In this document: one piece after another, positions 7,924-17,837 of the stretch
Layout of the letters: each line of letters begins with the position of its first letter
Position numbering within the stretch: position 1 is the first letter of the stretch
Source: Chryseobacterium sp.
Lineage (GTDB): Bacteria; Bacteroidota; Bacteroidia; Flavobacteriales; Weeksellaceae
Reading direction: 5' to 3'
DNA: 64,000 bases
Assembly (NCBI GenBank): GCA_031286615.1
Contig: JAITUA010000018.1
Location: forward strand, 1 to 64,000
The notes under the pieces: generated by a model
Databases searched by the model: none
Told to the model about the DNA's origin: nothing
Seen by the model: only the letters and a program-made list of their open reading frames with translations
Translations under genes and position numbers: made by a program

Positions 7924-9216
7924 TTAGTTACCTACAATTGTCTTTGCTGTTACAAACTCTTTTAAAGCCAGCAGAGACAGCTCTGTTCCATATCCTGAAG
8001 CTTTTGATCCTCCAAACGGAAAACGCGGGTCAGAGCTTGTCATTCTGTTGATATTAACTGTTCCGGATTCAAGGTTTTCAATGAAGAATAATTGGCGATC
8101 TTTATTTTTAGTCCATACAGAATTTGAAAGTCCAAAAGGAATATCATTCGCCATTTGTAAGGCTTCTTCATCATTTTTTGCAATCATAATCATACCAAGA
8201 GGGCCAAAAAGCTCTTCTTTTAAAATAGGATTTCCTTCCTGAACTCTTATTAAACCTGGTTTAAATTCATTATCTGAAATTCTTTCCAGAGGAATGATAA
8301 TTTCTGCACCATTTTCCAATGCTCTGTTGAATTGAGCTTCCAGCTCATCAGCCAGGTCAGGTCTTGCCATTCCAGCCAATTTGGTTTCTTTATCTAAAGG
8401 ATCTCCAATTTCATATTTTTTATATTCTTCAATGAATATAGGGAGAAATTCATTTTCGATCTTTTCGTCAATGATAAATCTTTTGGCCGCAGTACAGGTT
8501 TGTCCGCAGTTTTGAAGCCTTGATTTTACTCCAGCTTTTGCAGCTGCTTCAAGATCCGCATCATCAAAAATGATAAAGGCGTCACTTCCACCTAATTCAA
8601 GTAAAGATTTTTTGATATTTAAGCCCGCTATTGACGCTACTTCTCCTCCAGCTTTTCCGCTTCCCGTAAGGCTTACACCTCTTACTGCATCGTGTTCAAG
8701 GATTTCCTTTACTGCTTTATGTCCCACTTCAAGATTCTGGAAAACACCTTCCGGAAAACCTGCTTCCAAAAGAACTTCTTCAATGGCATTTCCACTTCCA
8801 AAACAAATTGAAGCATGTTTCAAAACTATTGTATTTCCGGCTAAAATTGCTGGAGTAGCAAATCTCAATACCTGCCAGAAAGGAAAATTCCACGGCATTA
8901 CTCCTAAAATTACCCCTTTCGGAGCGTAATGAACTTCGGAATAAGTAAATTCAGATTCTACTTTTTCAGGTTTTAAAATATTATCCGCAGCGGCATAATA
9001 ATTCATCATTAAAGCACATTTTTCCACCTCAGCTATTGATTCTGAAATGGGCTTATTCATTTCTGTTGTAATTATTTTACCAAATTTCTCTGAATTATTC
9101 TTTAAAATTTCTGCTGCTTTTGCAATTAACTTCTGCCTTTCCTCAAACGGCACTTTTCTCCACACTGAAAACGCTTTATCTGCTTTAATAAGCTTGCTTT
9201 CAATTAATTGTTCCAT
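7924..9216 (-). CDS. NAD(P)-dependent aldehyde dehydrogenase, succinate-semialdehyde dehydrogenase-like
   Basis: 430 residues, on the short side for the aldehyde dehydrogenase superfamily. Motifs: MPWNFPFWQVLR in the cofactor domain, GSGKAGG for nucleotide binding, the general-base Glu in LLELGGSDAF, and the catalytic Cys in GQTCTAAKR. It best resembles the short succinate-semialdehyde dehydrogenases that turn succinate semialdehyde into succinate, but the aldehyde substrate is not proven by sequence. It is convergent with pyk and separated from hutG by about 135 bases, with no clear operon partner. Confidence 0.85.
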   Translation of the reverse strand: MEQLIESKLIKADKAFSVWRKVPFEERQKLIAKAAEILKNNSEKFGKIITTEMNKPISESIAEVEKCALMMNYYAAADNILKPEKVESEFTYSEVHYAPKGVILGVMPWNFPFWQVLRFATPAILAGNTIVLKHASICFGSGNAIEEVLLEAGFPEGVFQNLEVGHKAVKEILEHDAVRGVSLTGSGKAGGEVASIAGLNIKKSLLELGGSDAFIIFDDADLEAAAKAGVKSRLQNCGQTCTAAKRFIIDEKIENEFLPIFIEEYKKYEIGDPLDKETKLAGMARPDLADELEAQFNRALENGAEIIIPLERISDNEFKPGLIRVQEGNPILKEELFGPLGMIMIAKNDEEALQMANDIPFGLSNSVWTKNKDRQLFFIENLESGTVNINRMTSSDPRFPFGGSKASGYGTELSLLALKEFVTAKTIVGN

Positions 9217-9352
9217 AATATAAATCTGTTTTAAATTCAGCTAATGAATTTATGAGCGCTTTTATTTTAAAAGCACGGTGAAATTAGCAAATTCCATTCC
9301 TTAAGGGTCAATAAAATAATGATTTTCTCTATCGGAAGAATATAACTTTATC

Positions 9353-10273
9353 TTAAATCATTAGCCATTCATTCACAAGACATGCTGCCAGTCTTGCTGT
9401 TCGGTCCTGGATATCAAAAGAAGGATTAACTTCTGCCACATCCATTGCAACCAATTTTTTATTTTTTAAGATATGTCTGTAAAAATGCATAAACGTAGCA
9501 TCCGCAAAGATTCCATTATACGCCGCAGCCGAAACCCCGGGAGCGATTGATGCATTAAAGACGTCCATACAAATTGTAAGATAGGCATAATCTACAGTAT
9601 CCAATAATTCATCAATACGCTGATAGATGGATGGAAGGTTTTCAAAAAACAATTCATCGGCCAGGATATATTTCATTCCGTACTGATGAGCAGTATCAAA
9701 AAGTTTCAATGTATTGGAGTTTCTCTGAATTCCAATATGCAGCGAGTTGATTGGACCTTCCTGAGCAATCTGCCAGAAACCGGTACCTGAGCTCGCTCCT
9801 ACTCCTTTTTCCGGCTGTCTGTTATCAAAATGGGCATCAAGATTAATAATCCCTATTTTTTGTTCCGGAAAAGCTGTTTTGACTCCTAAATAATGAGCGT
9901 AAGTAACTTCATGACCTCCACCCAAAACAAGGGATTTTCCGCCTTTTAAAAGTACTTTTGAAACATTTTTGGCAAGATTGTTCTGTGTATTTTCCAGATT
10001 GCCATCGTCACAGGTAACATTTCCAAAATCCAACATGGAAAAGTCAGGAAGAATTACCGGAAAGTTGGACATATTTTTTCTGATCACATCAGGAGCATCT
10101 TTAGCTCCCTGACGGCCTTTATTTCGCCTTACCCCTTCATCTACAGCAAAACCATGCAGTGCGAAGTCATCCGTTGCGATATTATCGTAATTGCGTTCTT
10201 CTTTTACTCTTTGAAATATTCTGTGATGGAGAAGTTCTTCTCCGTCTAATCTGCCTTGCCAAATATTACTCAT
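9353..10273 (-). CDS. hutG: Formimidoylglutamase (arginase/ureohydrolase family)
   Basis: 306 residues from the ATG at 10273 (MSNIWQGRLDGEE); a start 42 bases upstream would add a poorly fitting leader. The family hydrolyses N-formimidoyl-glutamate to glutamate and formamide, the last step of histidine breakdown. Manganese-ligand motifs are GGGHEV and NLDAHFDNR; the third reads ICMDVF, so a Cys replaces the first Asp of the usual DxD pair. APGVSA follows. hutI lies just upstream in the same direction, supporting the role. hutH and hutU are not in the window. Confidence 0.85.
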   Translation of the reverse strand: MSNIWQGRLDGEELLHHRIFQRVKEERNYDNIATDDFALHGFAVDEGVRRNKGRQGAKDAPDVIRKNMSNFPVILPDFSMLDFGNVTCDDGNLENTQNNLAKNVSKVLLKGGKSLVLGGGHEVTYAHYLGVKTAFPEQKIGIINLDAHFDNRQPEKGVGASSGTGFWQIAQEGPINSLHIGIQRNSNTLKLFDTAHQYGMKYILADELFFENLPSIYQRIDELLDTVDYAYLTICMDVFNASIAPGVSAAAYNGIFADATFMHFYRHILKNKKLVAMDVAEVNPSFDIQDRTARLAACLVNEWLMI

Positions 10274-10350
10274 CATTAATAATTTCAATTTGTATGTTGT
10301 TTTCTTAAAGTTCAATCAAATTAAACTATCTGTAATTGTATCTTCAGTTT

Positions 10351-10617
10351 TTATTGTTTACTTTTTCTAATCAAAGAAGCGTATACACTTTTCATTATTT
10401 GAAAAACACAAAATACGATCATGAAAAAGAAATAAAAAGATAAGAGTACTATCAATAGAAAAGCTATAAAAAGAAATCCGGTATAAAATATTTCTAAAAA
10501 ATGTTTTTCCCCTTCGATCAAGGTTCTATAATTCCAAAGAGCCTGCAAAAAAGTAATCACATTTAAAGATACTATGAATAGTACCAGATAAATTATCAAA
10601 TTTTTAATAGCTTTCAA
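10351..10617 (-). CDS. Small membrane protein between hutI and hutG
   Basis: 88 residues, mostly hydrophobic, with two or three predicted membrane helices (about 8-28, 45-65 and perhaps 66-80) and a short basic tail. No family is recognised. It starts 12 bases after the hutI stop and lies 77 bases before hutG, so it is probably cotranscribed with them. A role in uptake or sensing is possible from context, but it is too small to be a standard transporter. Confidence 0.6.
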   Translation of the reverse strand: MKAIKNLIIYLVLFIVSLNVITFLQALWNYRTLIEGEKHFLEIFYTGFLFIAFLLIVLLSFYFFFMIVFCVFQIMKSVYASLIRKSKQ

Positions 10618-10628
10618 AATAGCAAATT

Positions 10629-11852
10629 TTATATTGAATTCCCGTCAATATAAACTAGTTCAGCTTTTAAACTTCCCTGATTATAGAGCACATTCTGGAA
10701 ATTATTGGTTTTGAAAGTAACAAAATCTGCTTTTTTCCCTGTTTCCAGCTGTCCTCTATCTTCCAGATTAAGCGCATAAGCTGCACGGAACGTCATTCCT
10801 GCCAACACTTCAGCAGTGGTCAGTTTCTGGAAAGTAGCTAAGATTGACGCCTGGGTAATTAAATTCCCCATCGGTGCTGATCCTGGATTCCAGTCACTTG
10901 CAATGGCAACAATTGCTCCTGCATCTAATAGTTTTCTTGCGGGAGTAAATTTTTCTCCCAACCCTAAACTTGCTCCTGGAAGCGCTGTTGCTACGGTATC
11001 AGACTTAGCCAAAAATTCGATATCATCATCAATAGTTGCTTCTAAATGGTCTGCAGATTTAGCACCTACTTCTACTGCAATCCTTGAGCTTCCTGGTGTA
11101 AACTGATCTGCATGAACGGTAATCTCAAAACCTAATGCTTTTGCTTTAAGTAAGAATTCTTTACTTTCTTCAGGCTGGAATGCAGACTTTTCAATAAAAA
11201 TATCTACTCTGTTTGCTAATTCTTCTTCTTTTACTTTTGGTAAAATTTCTGTAATGATATAGTCAAGATATTCAGGGTTGTTTCCTTCAAAATCTCTGGG
11301 CTTTAAGTGGGCTGAAAGACAGGTAGGAACCAAAGTAGCTTTAGTTTCATTCTGTGCTTTTTTAATAATTCTAAGCATCTTCAGCTCGTTTTCTACATCC
11401 AGACCGTAGCCGCTCTTTACTTCAATGGTTGTAATTCCTAAATCAATCAAAAACTTGATTCTTTCCATTAAAGTTTTCAGCAATTCTTCTTCTGATGCAT
11501 TTCTTGTATGTTGTACAGAACTCCAGATACCACCACCGCTTTCTGCAATTTCCAGATAGGTCTTCCCTGCATTACGCATCGCAAAATCATTGGCTCGATT
11601 TCCTCCGAAACAGATATGGGTATGTGAATCTACAAAAGCAGGAAGAACAATCTGCTCTCCCTCGATGCTCTCGATTTCTATGGTAGGATTTTCTGTTTTT
11701 AATGTTTCAAAATTTCCAACTTTCTGAATGATATTCTGATCTACTACAATTCCTCCGTCTACAATAATTTCAAGTTGTTCATCGGAAAGCTTTCCTCTTA
11801 ATGGTAAGTTAGCAAGTGTTACCACCTGCTTAAATGGTCCTATTAATTTCAT
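10629..11852 (-). CDS. hutI: Imidazolonepropionase
   Basis: 407 residues, normal length. This amidohydrolase-family enzyme opens the ring of imidazolone propionate to formimidoyl-glutamate, directly upstream of HutG in the pathway. Metal and active-site motifs visible are FVDSHTHICFGG, the His of VHADQFTPG, the His of SADHLEAT and the Asp of IASDWNPGS. It is the first gene of the hutI-small membrane protein-hutG run. Confidence 0.95.
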   Translation of the reverse strand: MKLIGPFKQVVTLANLPLRGKLSDEQLEIIVDGGIVVDQNIIQKVGNFETLKTENPTIEIESIEGEQIVLPAFVDSHTHICFGGNRANDFAMRNAGKTYLEIAESGGGIWSSVQHTRNASEEELLKTLMERIKFLIDLGITTIEVKSGYGLDVENELKMLRIIKKAQNETKATLVPTCLSAHLKPRDFEGNNPEYLDYIITEILPKVKEEELANRVDIFIEKSAFQPEESKEFLLKAKALGFEITVHADQFTPGSSRIAVEVGAKSADHLEATIDDDIEFLAKSDTVATALPGASLGLGEKFTPARKLLDAGAIVAIASDWNPGSAPMGNLITQASILATFQKLTTAEVLAGMTFRAAYALNLEDRGQLETGKKADFVTFKTNNFQNVLYNQGSLKAELVYIDGNSI

Positions 11853-12084
11853 TAGTTTAAAGTTAATGCTAATGTCCAGATTGAAGCTGATTTAGTTTTT
11901 ATCAATACTTACCTTCTAAACAATCAAAATTTCAATAATTTTTATCAATAATTTTTCCTCTCAAAAATACTTAAAATATCCCAATTATTTAAATCTTAGC
12001 TGTTCTCATTTTTAACCTTAGCTTAAACTCGGTATCAATCTTAACCTTTTCTCAATCTGCCCTTCAACCTTAGTCTAAATTTGC

Positions 12085-12092
12085 TATCTTTG
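12085..12092 (+). promoter_or_regulatory. Putative ruvB -7 box
   Basis: TATCTTTG is an exact TAnnTTTG match 19 bases upstream of the ruvB ATG. The 100 bases before it hold several degenerate CTTA(G/A)CC-like repeats of unclear meaning. Confidence 0.55.
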
Positions 12093-12111
12093 AGGTAAAT
12101 GAAATGAATTA

Positions 12112-13134
12112 ATGCCAGATTTTTTACATCCAGATAAGGAAAACTACTCAAACGAGGAGCTGATGCAGGAAGAACAGATCCGTCCCCAGAGCTTTAAAGA
12201 TTTTGCGGGACAGAGAAAAACGCTGGAGAACCTTGAAGTTTTTGTTACCGCTGCGAAAAGACGTGGCGGAGCACTGGATCATGTTCTATTGCATGGCCCG
12301 CCGGGACTTGGTAAAACCACTTTAGCCAATATTATAGCCAATGAACTTGGCGTAAACTGTAAGATTACTTCCGGTCCTGTATTGGACAAACCTGGAAGTT
12401 TAGCCGGTTTATTGACCAATCTGGAAGAAAATGATGTTCTCTTCATTGATGAAATTCACCGTCTTTCTCCTGTTGTAGAGGAATATCTGTATTCCGCAAT
12501 GGAAGATTATAAGATTGACATTATGCTGGAAACAGGTCCCAATGCCAGAAGTGTGCAGATTGGGCTGAATCCTTTTACCTTGGTAGGAGCCACTACAAGA
12601 AGTGGAATGCTTACCAAACCTATGCTTGCCCGATTCGGGATTCAAAGCAGGCTGGAATATTATTCTATTGAACTTTTGTCAACTATTATTCAGAGAAGTG
12701 CAAGAGTCTTAGGAGTTGTTATTTATGAAGATGCAGCAATAGAAATTGCAAGAAGAAGCCGTGGAACACCAAGAATTGCCAATGCATTATTGAGAAGAGT
12801 ACGTGATTTCGCGGAGATCAAAGGGAATGGTGAAATTGAGATCAAGATTACAAAATACGCGCTGGACTCTCTAAATGTGGATGAATTCGGATTGGATGAA
12901 ATGGATAATAAGATCATGCGTGTTATGATTGAAAACTTCAAAGGGAAACCGGTTGGTATTTCCGCTTTAGCCACTTCTATTGCTGAAAACCCTGAAACAC
13001 TGGAAGAAGTTTATGAGCCATTTTTGATACAGGAAGGGTTTATTATCAGAACTCCGAGAGGAAGAGAGGTTACAGACAAAGCTTACAAACATTTGAATAT
13101 TACAAGACCTAAAAATCCGGGAGAACTATTCTAA
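12112..13134 (+). CDS. ruvB: Holliday junction branch migration helicase RuvB
   Basis: 340 residues, standard length. AAA+ motor that drives RuvA-bound Holliday junctions during recombination and replication restart. Walker A is GPPGLGKTT (around 64-72), Walker B includes FIDEIHRL, and sensor 1 is VGATTRSG. The C-terminal winged helix ends with [12 protein letters not shown]. An [11 protein letters not shown] start precedes the AAA+ domain. ruvA and ruvC are not nearby. Confidence 0.97.
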   Translation: MPDFLHPDKENYSNEELMQEEQIRPQSFKDFAGQRKTLENLEVFVTAAKRRGGALDHVLLHGPPGLGKTTLANIIANELGVNCKITSGPVLDKPGSLAGLLTNLEENDVLFIDEIHRLSPVVEEYLYSAMEDYKIDIMLETGPNARSVQIGLNPFTLVGATTRSGMLTKPMLARFGIQSRLEYYSIELLSTIIQRSARVLGVVIYEDAAIEIARRSRGTPRIANALLRRVRDFAEIKGNGEIEIKITKYALDSLNVDEFGLDEMDNKIMRVMIENFKGKPVGISALATSIAENPETLEEVYEPFLIQEGFIIRTPRGREVTDKAYKHLNITRPKNPGELF

Positions 13135-13183
13135 GTTCAAAGTTTTGAGTTTAAAGTTCAAGATTTAAAGTTTAAGGTTAATG
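13135..13183. repeat. Degenerate heptanucleotide tandem repeat (GTTTAAA-type)
   Basis: Seven consecutive 7-bp units fit GTTYAAR: GTTCAAA, GTTTTGA, GTTTAAA, GTTCAAG, ATTTAAA, GTTTAAG and GTTAATG. They start directly at the ruvB stop. The same unit is seen on the other strand at 44901-44942. Confidence 0.85.
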
Positions 13184-13198
13184 AGAGTTTATTAGTTT

Positions 13199-13810
13199 AT
13201 GTTTATACCAAAATTATACAGAAGTGAGGATTACAATTTGATGAGAGAGATCATCAAAGAAAATTCTTTTGCTTTACTGATTTCTTCTGTTGACAAAATC
13301 CGGGCGACTCATGCTATGATGATGTTAAATGAAGATGATCCGGAAAATGCTTATATTGAAACTCATATTTCGAGAGCTAATCCACAGGCAAAAACCTTAA
13401 AAAACGGAGATGAAGTACTTTGTGATTTTTTAGGGGCTCACACTTACATATCCAGCAGCTGGTACGATCATATTAATGTTTCCACCTGGAATTATGAGGC
13501 GGTACAGATCTACGGAAAGATTGAACTGATGAATCATGACGAGCTCTATGCTCATTTGGATAAATTAACTTCCAAATATGAAAAGTTTCAACAATGTCCA
13601 ATGATGGTGAAGGATATGGGAAAAGAGTTTGTGGAAAAGGAAATGAAGGGTGCTTTTGGTATTAAAATAATTCCTGACGAAATATTTATTAAGCAAAAAC
13701 TTTCTCAGAACAGAAAAGAAGCTGATTATGAAAACATTATCAACCATCTTGAGAATTCTGATGATAACGCAAGAAAGATTGCGGAGAAAATGAAAGTAAT
13801 AAAGAAATAA
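13199..13810 (+). CDS. FMN-binding PaiB-family protein
   Basis: 203 residues resembling PaiB of Bacillus and its relatives, often annotated as FMN-binding negative transcriptional regulators. Family features: the MFIPKLYR start, the split-barrel flavin-binding fold, and the conserved SSSWYDH and VSTWNYEAVQ motifs. The biological role in this phylum is uncertain; the fold is that of pyridoxamine-phosphate-oxidase-like flavoproteins. It follows ruvB after a heptad repeat and precedes an MBL hydrolase by 13 bases. Confidence 0.85.
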   Translation: MFIPKLYRSEDYNLMREIIKENSFALLISSVDKIRATHAMMMLNEDDPENAYIETHISRANPQAKTLKNGDEVLCDFLGAHTYISSSWYDHINVSTWNYEAVQIYGKIELMNHDELYAHLDKLTSKYEKFQQCPMMVKDMGKEFVEKEMKGAFGIKIIPDEIFIKQKLSQNRKEADYENIINHLENSDDNARKIAEKMKVIKK

Positions 13811-13823
13811 TCAAAATATACAT

Positions 13824-14690
13824 ATGAAGTTATATCCAATACAATGTGGAAAATTTAAACTGGACGGCGGTGCTATGTTCGGAGTCGTCCCGAAGAGTCT
13901 GTGGGAAAAAACAAACCCGGCAGACGAAAAAAACCTAATCGAACTGGGAACACGTTCCCTACTTATTGAAGACGGAAAAAAATTAATTCTGGTAGACTGC
14001 GGTCTGGGTAACAAACAGGATGATAAATTTTTCGGACATTATTCTCTTTGGGGAGATGATACTCTTGATAAAAATCTAAAGAAGTACGGTTTTATAAAGG
14101 AAGATATTACTGATGTATTCCTTACTCACCTTCACTTCGATCACTGTGGTGGTGCTATAGAATGGAATGATGACAGAACGGGATACAGACCTGCTTTCAA
14201 AAATGCCCACTTCTGGACGAATGAGAATCACTGGCAATGGGCAACAGAACCTAATGCAAGAGAGAAAGCGAGCTTCCTGAAGGAAAATATTATGCCGATA
14301 CAGGAAAGCGGCCAGCTTAATTTTTTACCTCTTCCAACTACCGGAAATTACGGTTTCGCTCCGGATCTGAAGATGGATGTAATCTTTGTAGACGGACATA
14401 CAGAAAAGCAAATGCTTCCGGTCATTCAATATCAGGAAAAAACAGTTGTTTTTGCGGCAGATCTTATTCCTACAGCAGGACATATCAACCAGGTATATGT
14501 GATGGGATATGATACCAGACCTCTTTTAACATTGGAAGAGAAAGGTAAATTCCTTAAGCAGTGTGTAGATAACGAATATTTATTGTTCTTTGAACATGAT
14601 GCTCACAATGAGCTTGCAAGTCTTAAAATGACCGATAAGGGGGTGAGACTTGATGAGACTTTCACCTTTAATGATGTTTTTGGATATTAA
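13824..14690 (+). CDS. Metallo-beta-lactamase-fold hydrolase
   Basis: 288 residues. The zinc-binding HxHxDH signature is visible as THLHFDHCGG near residue 100, with a further His in VDGHTEKQ and an Asp in FAADLIPT. The protein resembles the AiiA/YtnP-like group of MBL hydrolases (lactonase or quinone-type substrates), but the substrate cannot be assigned. There is no signal peptide, so it is cytoplasmic. It starts 13 bases after the PaiB-like gene and ends 9 bases before coaE, so the three probably form an operon. Confidence 0.8.
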   Translation: MKLYPIQCGKFKLDGGAMFGVVPKSLWEKTNPADEKNLIELGTRSLLIEDGKKLILVDCGLGNKQDDKFFGHYSLWGDDTLDKNLKKYGFIKEDITDVFLTHLHFDHCGGAIEWNDDRTGYRPAFKNAHFWTNENHWQWATEPNAREKASFLKENIMPIQESGQLNFLPLPTTGNYGFAPDLKMDVIFVDGHTEKQMLPVIQYQEKTVVFAADLIPTAGHINQVYVMGYDTRPLLTLEEKGKFLKQCVDNEYLLFFEHDAHNELASLKMTDKGVRLDETFTFNDVFGY

Positions 14691-14699
14691 TTTTAAATC

Positions 14700-15329
14700 A
14701 TGGAAGAATTACATTCAGAAACACAACAGACTGAACCGGAACCAGCACCCAAGATCATTGGTTTAACAGGCGGAATCGGTTCTGGAAAAACTACAGTAGC
14801 CCGTTTTATAGAGGAATTCGGATTTCCGGTTTACTATTCCGATGACAGAGCAAAGGCAATCGTCAATGAGAGTGAAGATCTGAAAATAAAGATCAAAGAA
14901 CTTCTTGGCGAAGAATCTTATGATGAGCAAGGATTATATGATAGAAAATTTGTTGCCAGTGAGGTTTTTAATAATAGTGATCTGCTCCAGCAATTGAATG
15001 AAATCATACACCCGGCTGTAAGAATTGATTTTGAAAATTGGGTAAAGAAACAAAGCAAATATCTGGTTTTCAAAGAAACTGCATTATTGTTTGAACTAAA
15101 GCTTAACAGGCAATGTTATAAATCTCTTTTGGTAACAGCTGAGGACAATATCAGAGCTAAAAGAGTAATGGACAGAGATAACAAAACCTACCGTGAGGTA
15201 GAGGCTGTTATGGAAAAACAGATGCCTGAAAGGGATAAAATTAAAATGGCAGATTGTATCATCTACAACAATACCAATCTGGAAGAATTAAAAGAACAAA
15301 CCGAAAAAGTAATCTTTGCTATTGAATAA
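14700..15329 (+). CDS. coaE: Dephospho-CoA kinase
   Basis: 209 residues. It phosphorylates dephospho-CoA in the last step of coenzyme A synthesis. The P-loop GLTGGIGSGKTT lies at about 21-32, after an unusual acidic, Glu/Pro-rich N-terminal extension of about 20 residues. The family motif PVYYSDDRAK and the lid region with RDNKTYREVEA are present. It is the last gene of the plus-strand group and is followed by a good terminator. Confidence 0.95.
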   Translation: MEELHSETQQTEPEPAPKIIGLTGGIGSGKTTVARFIEEFGFPVYYSDDRAKAIVNESEDLKIKIKELLGEESYDEQGLYDRKFVASEVFNNSDLLQQLNEIIHPAVRIDFENWVKKQSKYLVFKETALLFELKLNRQCYKSLLVTAEDNIRAKRVMDRDNKTYREVEAVMEKQMPERDKIKMADCIIYNNTNLEELKEQTEKVIFAIE

Positions 15330-15365
15330 AAATATTCCTGAAGATTATTTTCTCGATTAAAAATA

Positions 15366-15399
15366 AAAAAGCCCTCTATTTTTTTCTGAGGGCTTTTTG
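15366..15399. terminator. Bidirectional terminator between coaE and the 811-residue secreted protein gene
   Basis: AAAAGCCCTC and GAGGGCTTTT form a stem with an 11-base loop, flanked by A and T runs. Confidence 0.88.
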
Positions 15400-15401
15400 T
15401 G

Positions 15402-17837
15402 TTATTCTTTTATAAATTTCTTTTGTATTATGTTTCCACCATCTTCAATAGAGATAATATATACACTATTGATCAATTTGCTTACATCAATCTTATTATT
15501 CAGTATGATTCCCCCGGATATAAACTGTCCGGATATACCGTATAATTTATAGTTAGCCTTTCTACTTATATTTTTCACATATAATATCGTACTTACCGGA
15601 TTGGGATAGATCATGATATCAGTCTGATCAAGTAAATTAGGCACTTTATTTTTCTGAATGACCACTTTATAGTCCTCCACTTCTCCATTTTTGAAATCTG
15701 TACAGTTTACCGGGATACCATCTCTTGACATGGCTACTCTCATCACTACATATTTATGGTCTGTCATACTTATAAACGCATCTGCCGGTACATTGAATTT
15801 ACCAGAAACAGGACTGTCTGAGTTGGGTGGAGAGGTTAATATTCTTTCGTTGATATCAAATTCACCATTTCTGTTGAAGTCGATCCAAACTGCGATTCCT
15901 TCGTTGTAAGTAGTTCCTGTCCATTTTTTCTCAATGATGATCTCATTGTCAGTCGATCCCTGGATCATTTCGATGAATGTTTTAGCAACTCCTGTATAAT
16001 CTGTATAAGTAGATGCTCTGGATTCATTCTCCATTGTTTTCTTGCCGGTAGGCTTCACAGTAACTTTAGAGATATGCTCTCCTGTAGAATTTTCAGCCTT
16101 CATCTTACAGTAGATTACTGTAGGTGTTGTAAAGTAGTAAAGAGGAGTATAGTTTCCTGGTGTACCACCACAGATATTCACTACCTGCATTTCATATTTC
16201 GTTAATTCTGTAAGACCTGTCAATACAAGGTTATTAACTAATGATGGTACTTCTGTCCAGCTTGGAATACCCACTTTTCTATATCTAAGAACATATGTTG
16301 CTCCCGGGAACGGATCCCACTGGATCGCCGCTGATGTAGGAAGCAATTGAGTAATTGTCAATCCTGGAGGCGGAATCTGGCATACCCTTCCTGTAGTAAA
16401 TACTTTAGGGTTTGAATATGGGTTGATAACCGTACTTCCAACACATTGATTTGCTATTTGTACTTCGTATGTTTTATTTGCTCCTAAGCCTGCGAGATTA
16501 AAAGTATTGGCAGGAGGCACAGGTAGCTGAACAGAGTTCCAAGCTGTTGTTCCTACTTCTCTCCATCTCATTAGATAGGTAGAACCTGATGAAACCGGAG
16601 ACCATTCAATCAACGCAGACGTTGATGTAATATTACTTACTGTTACATTTGGAGGAGTAGGATCGCATCTTGTTGAAAATTCAATATGAGAATAATTTCC
16701 TGTTGCCCCGTTGCATACTGATGCAATCTCAACTTCATATAATGTAGCAGGTAATAAATTAGCTGCATTAAAAGTATTCATTACCTGTGGAGGTAACGCA
16801 GCCGGCTGGTTGGTCACTATCCAATTTAATGTACCTACAGCTCGATATCTTATTTTGTAAAGTCCTACTTCATTATTCCGAGGCCATCGTACAGAAGCGG
16901 CATTATGAGTTATCCCAGTCACTGTAAGTACTGGAGGAATGGCATTACAAGCTAGTGTCGTAAAATTTCCACACGAAACCCAAAGGCTTTTATTAGCACC
17001 ACATACAGAACGTATCCACCAGTAATAAGTCGTACTTGGCAACAGTTGAGATAAGTTTGCAGAAACAGTATTGGAAGAACCGGTAGATGCCGTATTCTGG
17101 TTAGGGGGAGTATTTGTTGTGGTCAGATAATATTCATAACCATTGGATGGTGGTATAGCCGGAGCAGCCCAATTCAGCTGTGCTGAAGTAGATGTTATTA
17201 AAGTTACAGGTTTGGGTGTGGGAAGAAAACATCTTCCAAGATAAATATTATCTACAGCTGCTGGAGGTTGGACTCCACTGTTATTATTATTTCCCCATTC
17301 AAATACTAAACGAAGATTTCCCCCGGCAAAACTGCTTAAATTCAAATTTGCGTTAGTATAGGTCTGCCATGTAGATTGCGCATTAAAGCTAGAACCTACC
17401 TTCACTCTTCCAGCGCCTGGCGCAATTGCTGTGCCTGCTGTAGGAGTGAAAGAAGTTGGCACAAGCCATACTGTAAGATAATCCTGATTATTTTCTCCCG
17501 CAGCTCTCCAATCGAAAGATAAAACAGTTACTGTTGTTCCTGCAGGAATAACAATATCCCTATACGTATGAACAATACTTTTAGAGGCTGTATTATATGA
17601 ATTTGTACTTCCATTTGTATTGGAAATGTAAATAGCCCTGGCAGGGTTTCCTGCGGCATTACCAAAGGTCCATTTATTTGACTGCGTAGCATTCACAAAA
17701 GTAAAATTTCCATTATCAGCACTGAAGTCCTGATTGTAAGGAAAAGGAGCTGGAGCAATAGTAGTACAAGATGCAAATACTAAAACAAAAGCAAGAATAC
17801 TTAATACTCTAATTACAATAGATTGTCTTGATCTCAT
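15402..17837 (-). CDS. Secreted fibronectin III/GEVED protein with T9SS sorting domain
   Basis: 811 residues. An N-terminal signal ends near FASCTT, which is close to a lipobox but could also be a type I signal. Then follow a jelly-roll region of about 180 residues resembling cleaved-adhesin domains, four fibronectin III modules with recurring TSAxxxW cores, one GEVED module (NGEVEDYKV), and a C-terminal T9SS type A domain with MIYPNPVS ending KKFIKE. It is probably exported across the outer membrane and attached or released; adhesion or glycan binding is inferred. Its last third is nearly identical to that of the next gene. Confidence 0.85.
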   Translation of the reverse strand: MRSRQSIVIRVLSILAFVLVFASCTTIAPAPFPYNQDFSADNGNFTFVNATQSNKWTFGNAAGNPARAIYISNTNGSTNSYNTASKSIVHTYRDIVIPAGTTVTVLSFDWRAAGENNQDYLTVWLVPTSFTPTAGTAIAPGAGRVKVGSSFNAQSTWQTYTNANLNLSSFAGGNLRLVFEWGNNNNSGVQPPAAVDNIYLGRCFLPTPKPVTLITSTSAQLNWAAPAIPPSNGYEYYLTTTNTPPNQNTASTGSSNTVSANLSQLLPSTTYYWWIRSVCGANKSLWVSCGNFTTLACNAIPPVLTVTGITHNAASVRWPRNNEVGLYKIRYRAVGTLNWIVTNQPAALPPQVMNTFNAANLLPATLYEVEIASVCNGATGNYSHIEFSTRCDPTPPNVTVSNITSTSALIEWSPVSSGSTYLMRWREVGTTAWNSVQLPVPPANTFNLAGLGANKTYEVQIANQCVGSTVINPYSNPKVFTTGRVCQIPPPGLTITQLLPTSAAIQWDPFPGATYVLRYRKVGIPSWTEVPSLVNNLVLTGLTELTKYEMQVVNICGGTPGNYTPLYYFTTPTVIYCKMKAENSTGEHISKVTVKPTGKKTMENESRASTYTDYTGVAKTFIEMIQGSTDNEIIIEKKWTGTTYNEGIAVWIDFNRNGEFDINERILTSPPNSDSPVSGKFNVPADAFISMTDHKYVVMRVAMSRDGIPVNCTDFKNGEVEDYKVVIQKNKVPNLLDQTDIMIYPNPVSTILYVKNISRKANYKLYGISGQFISGGIILNNKIDVSKLINSVYIISIEDGGNIIQKKFIKE

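Noticed and set aside
11985-12080. Repeated CTTAGC/CCTTAG-like words upstream of ruvB as possible operators
   Set aside because: The spacing is irregular (about 20-30 bases) and the words vary; they fit degenerate AT-rich repeats better than regulator sites.
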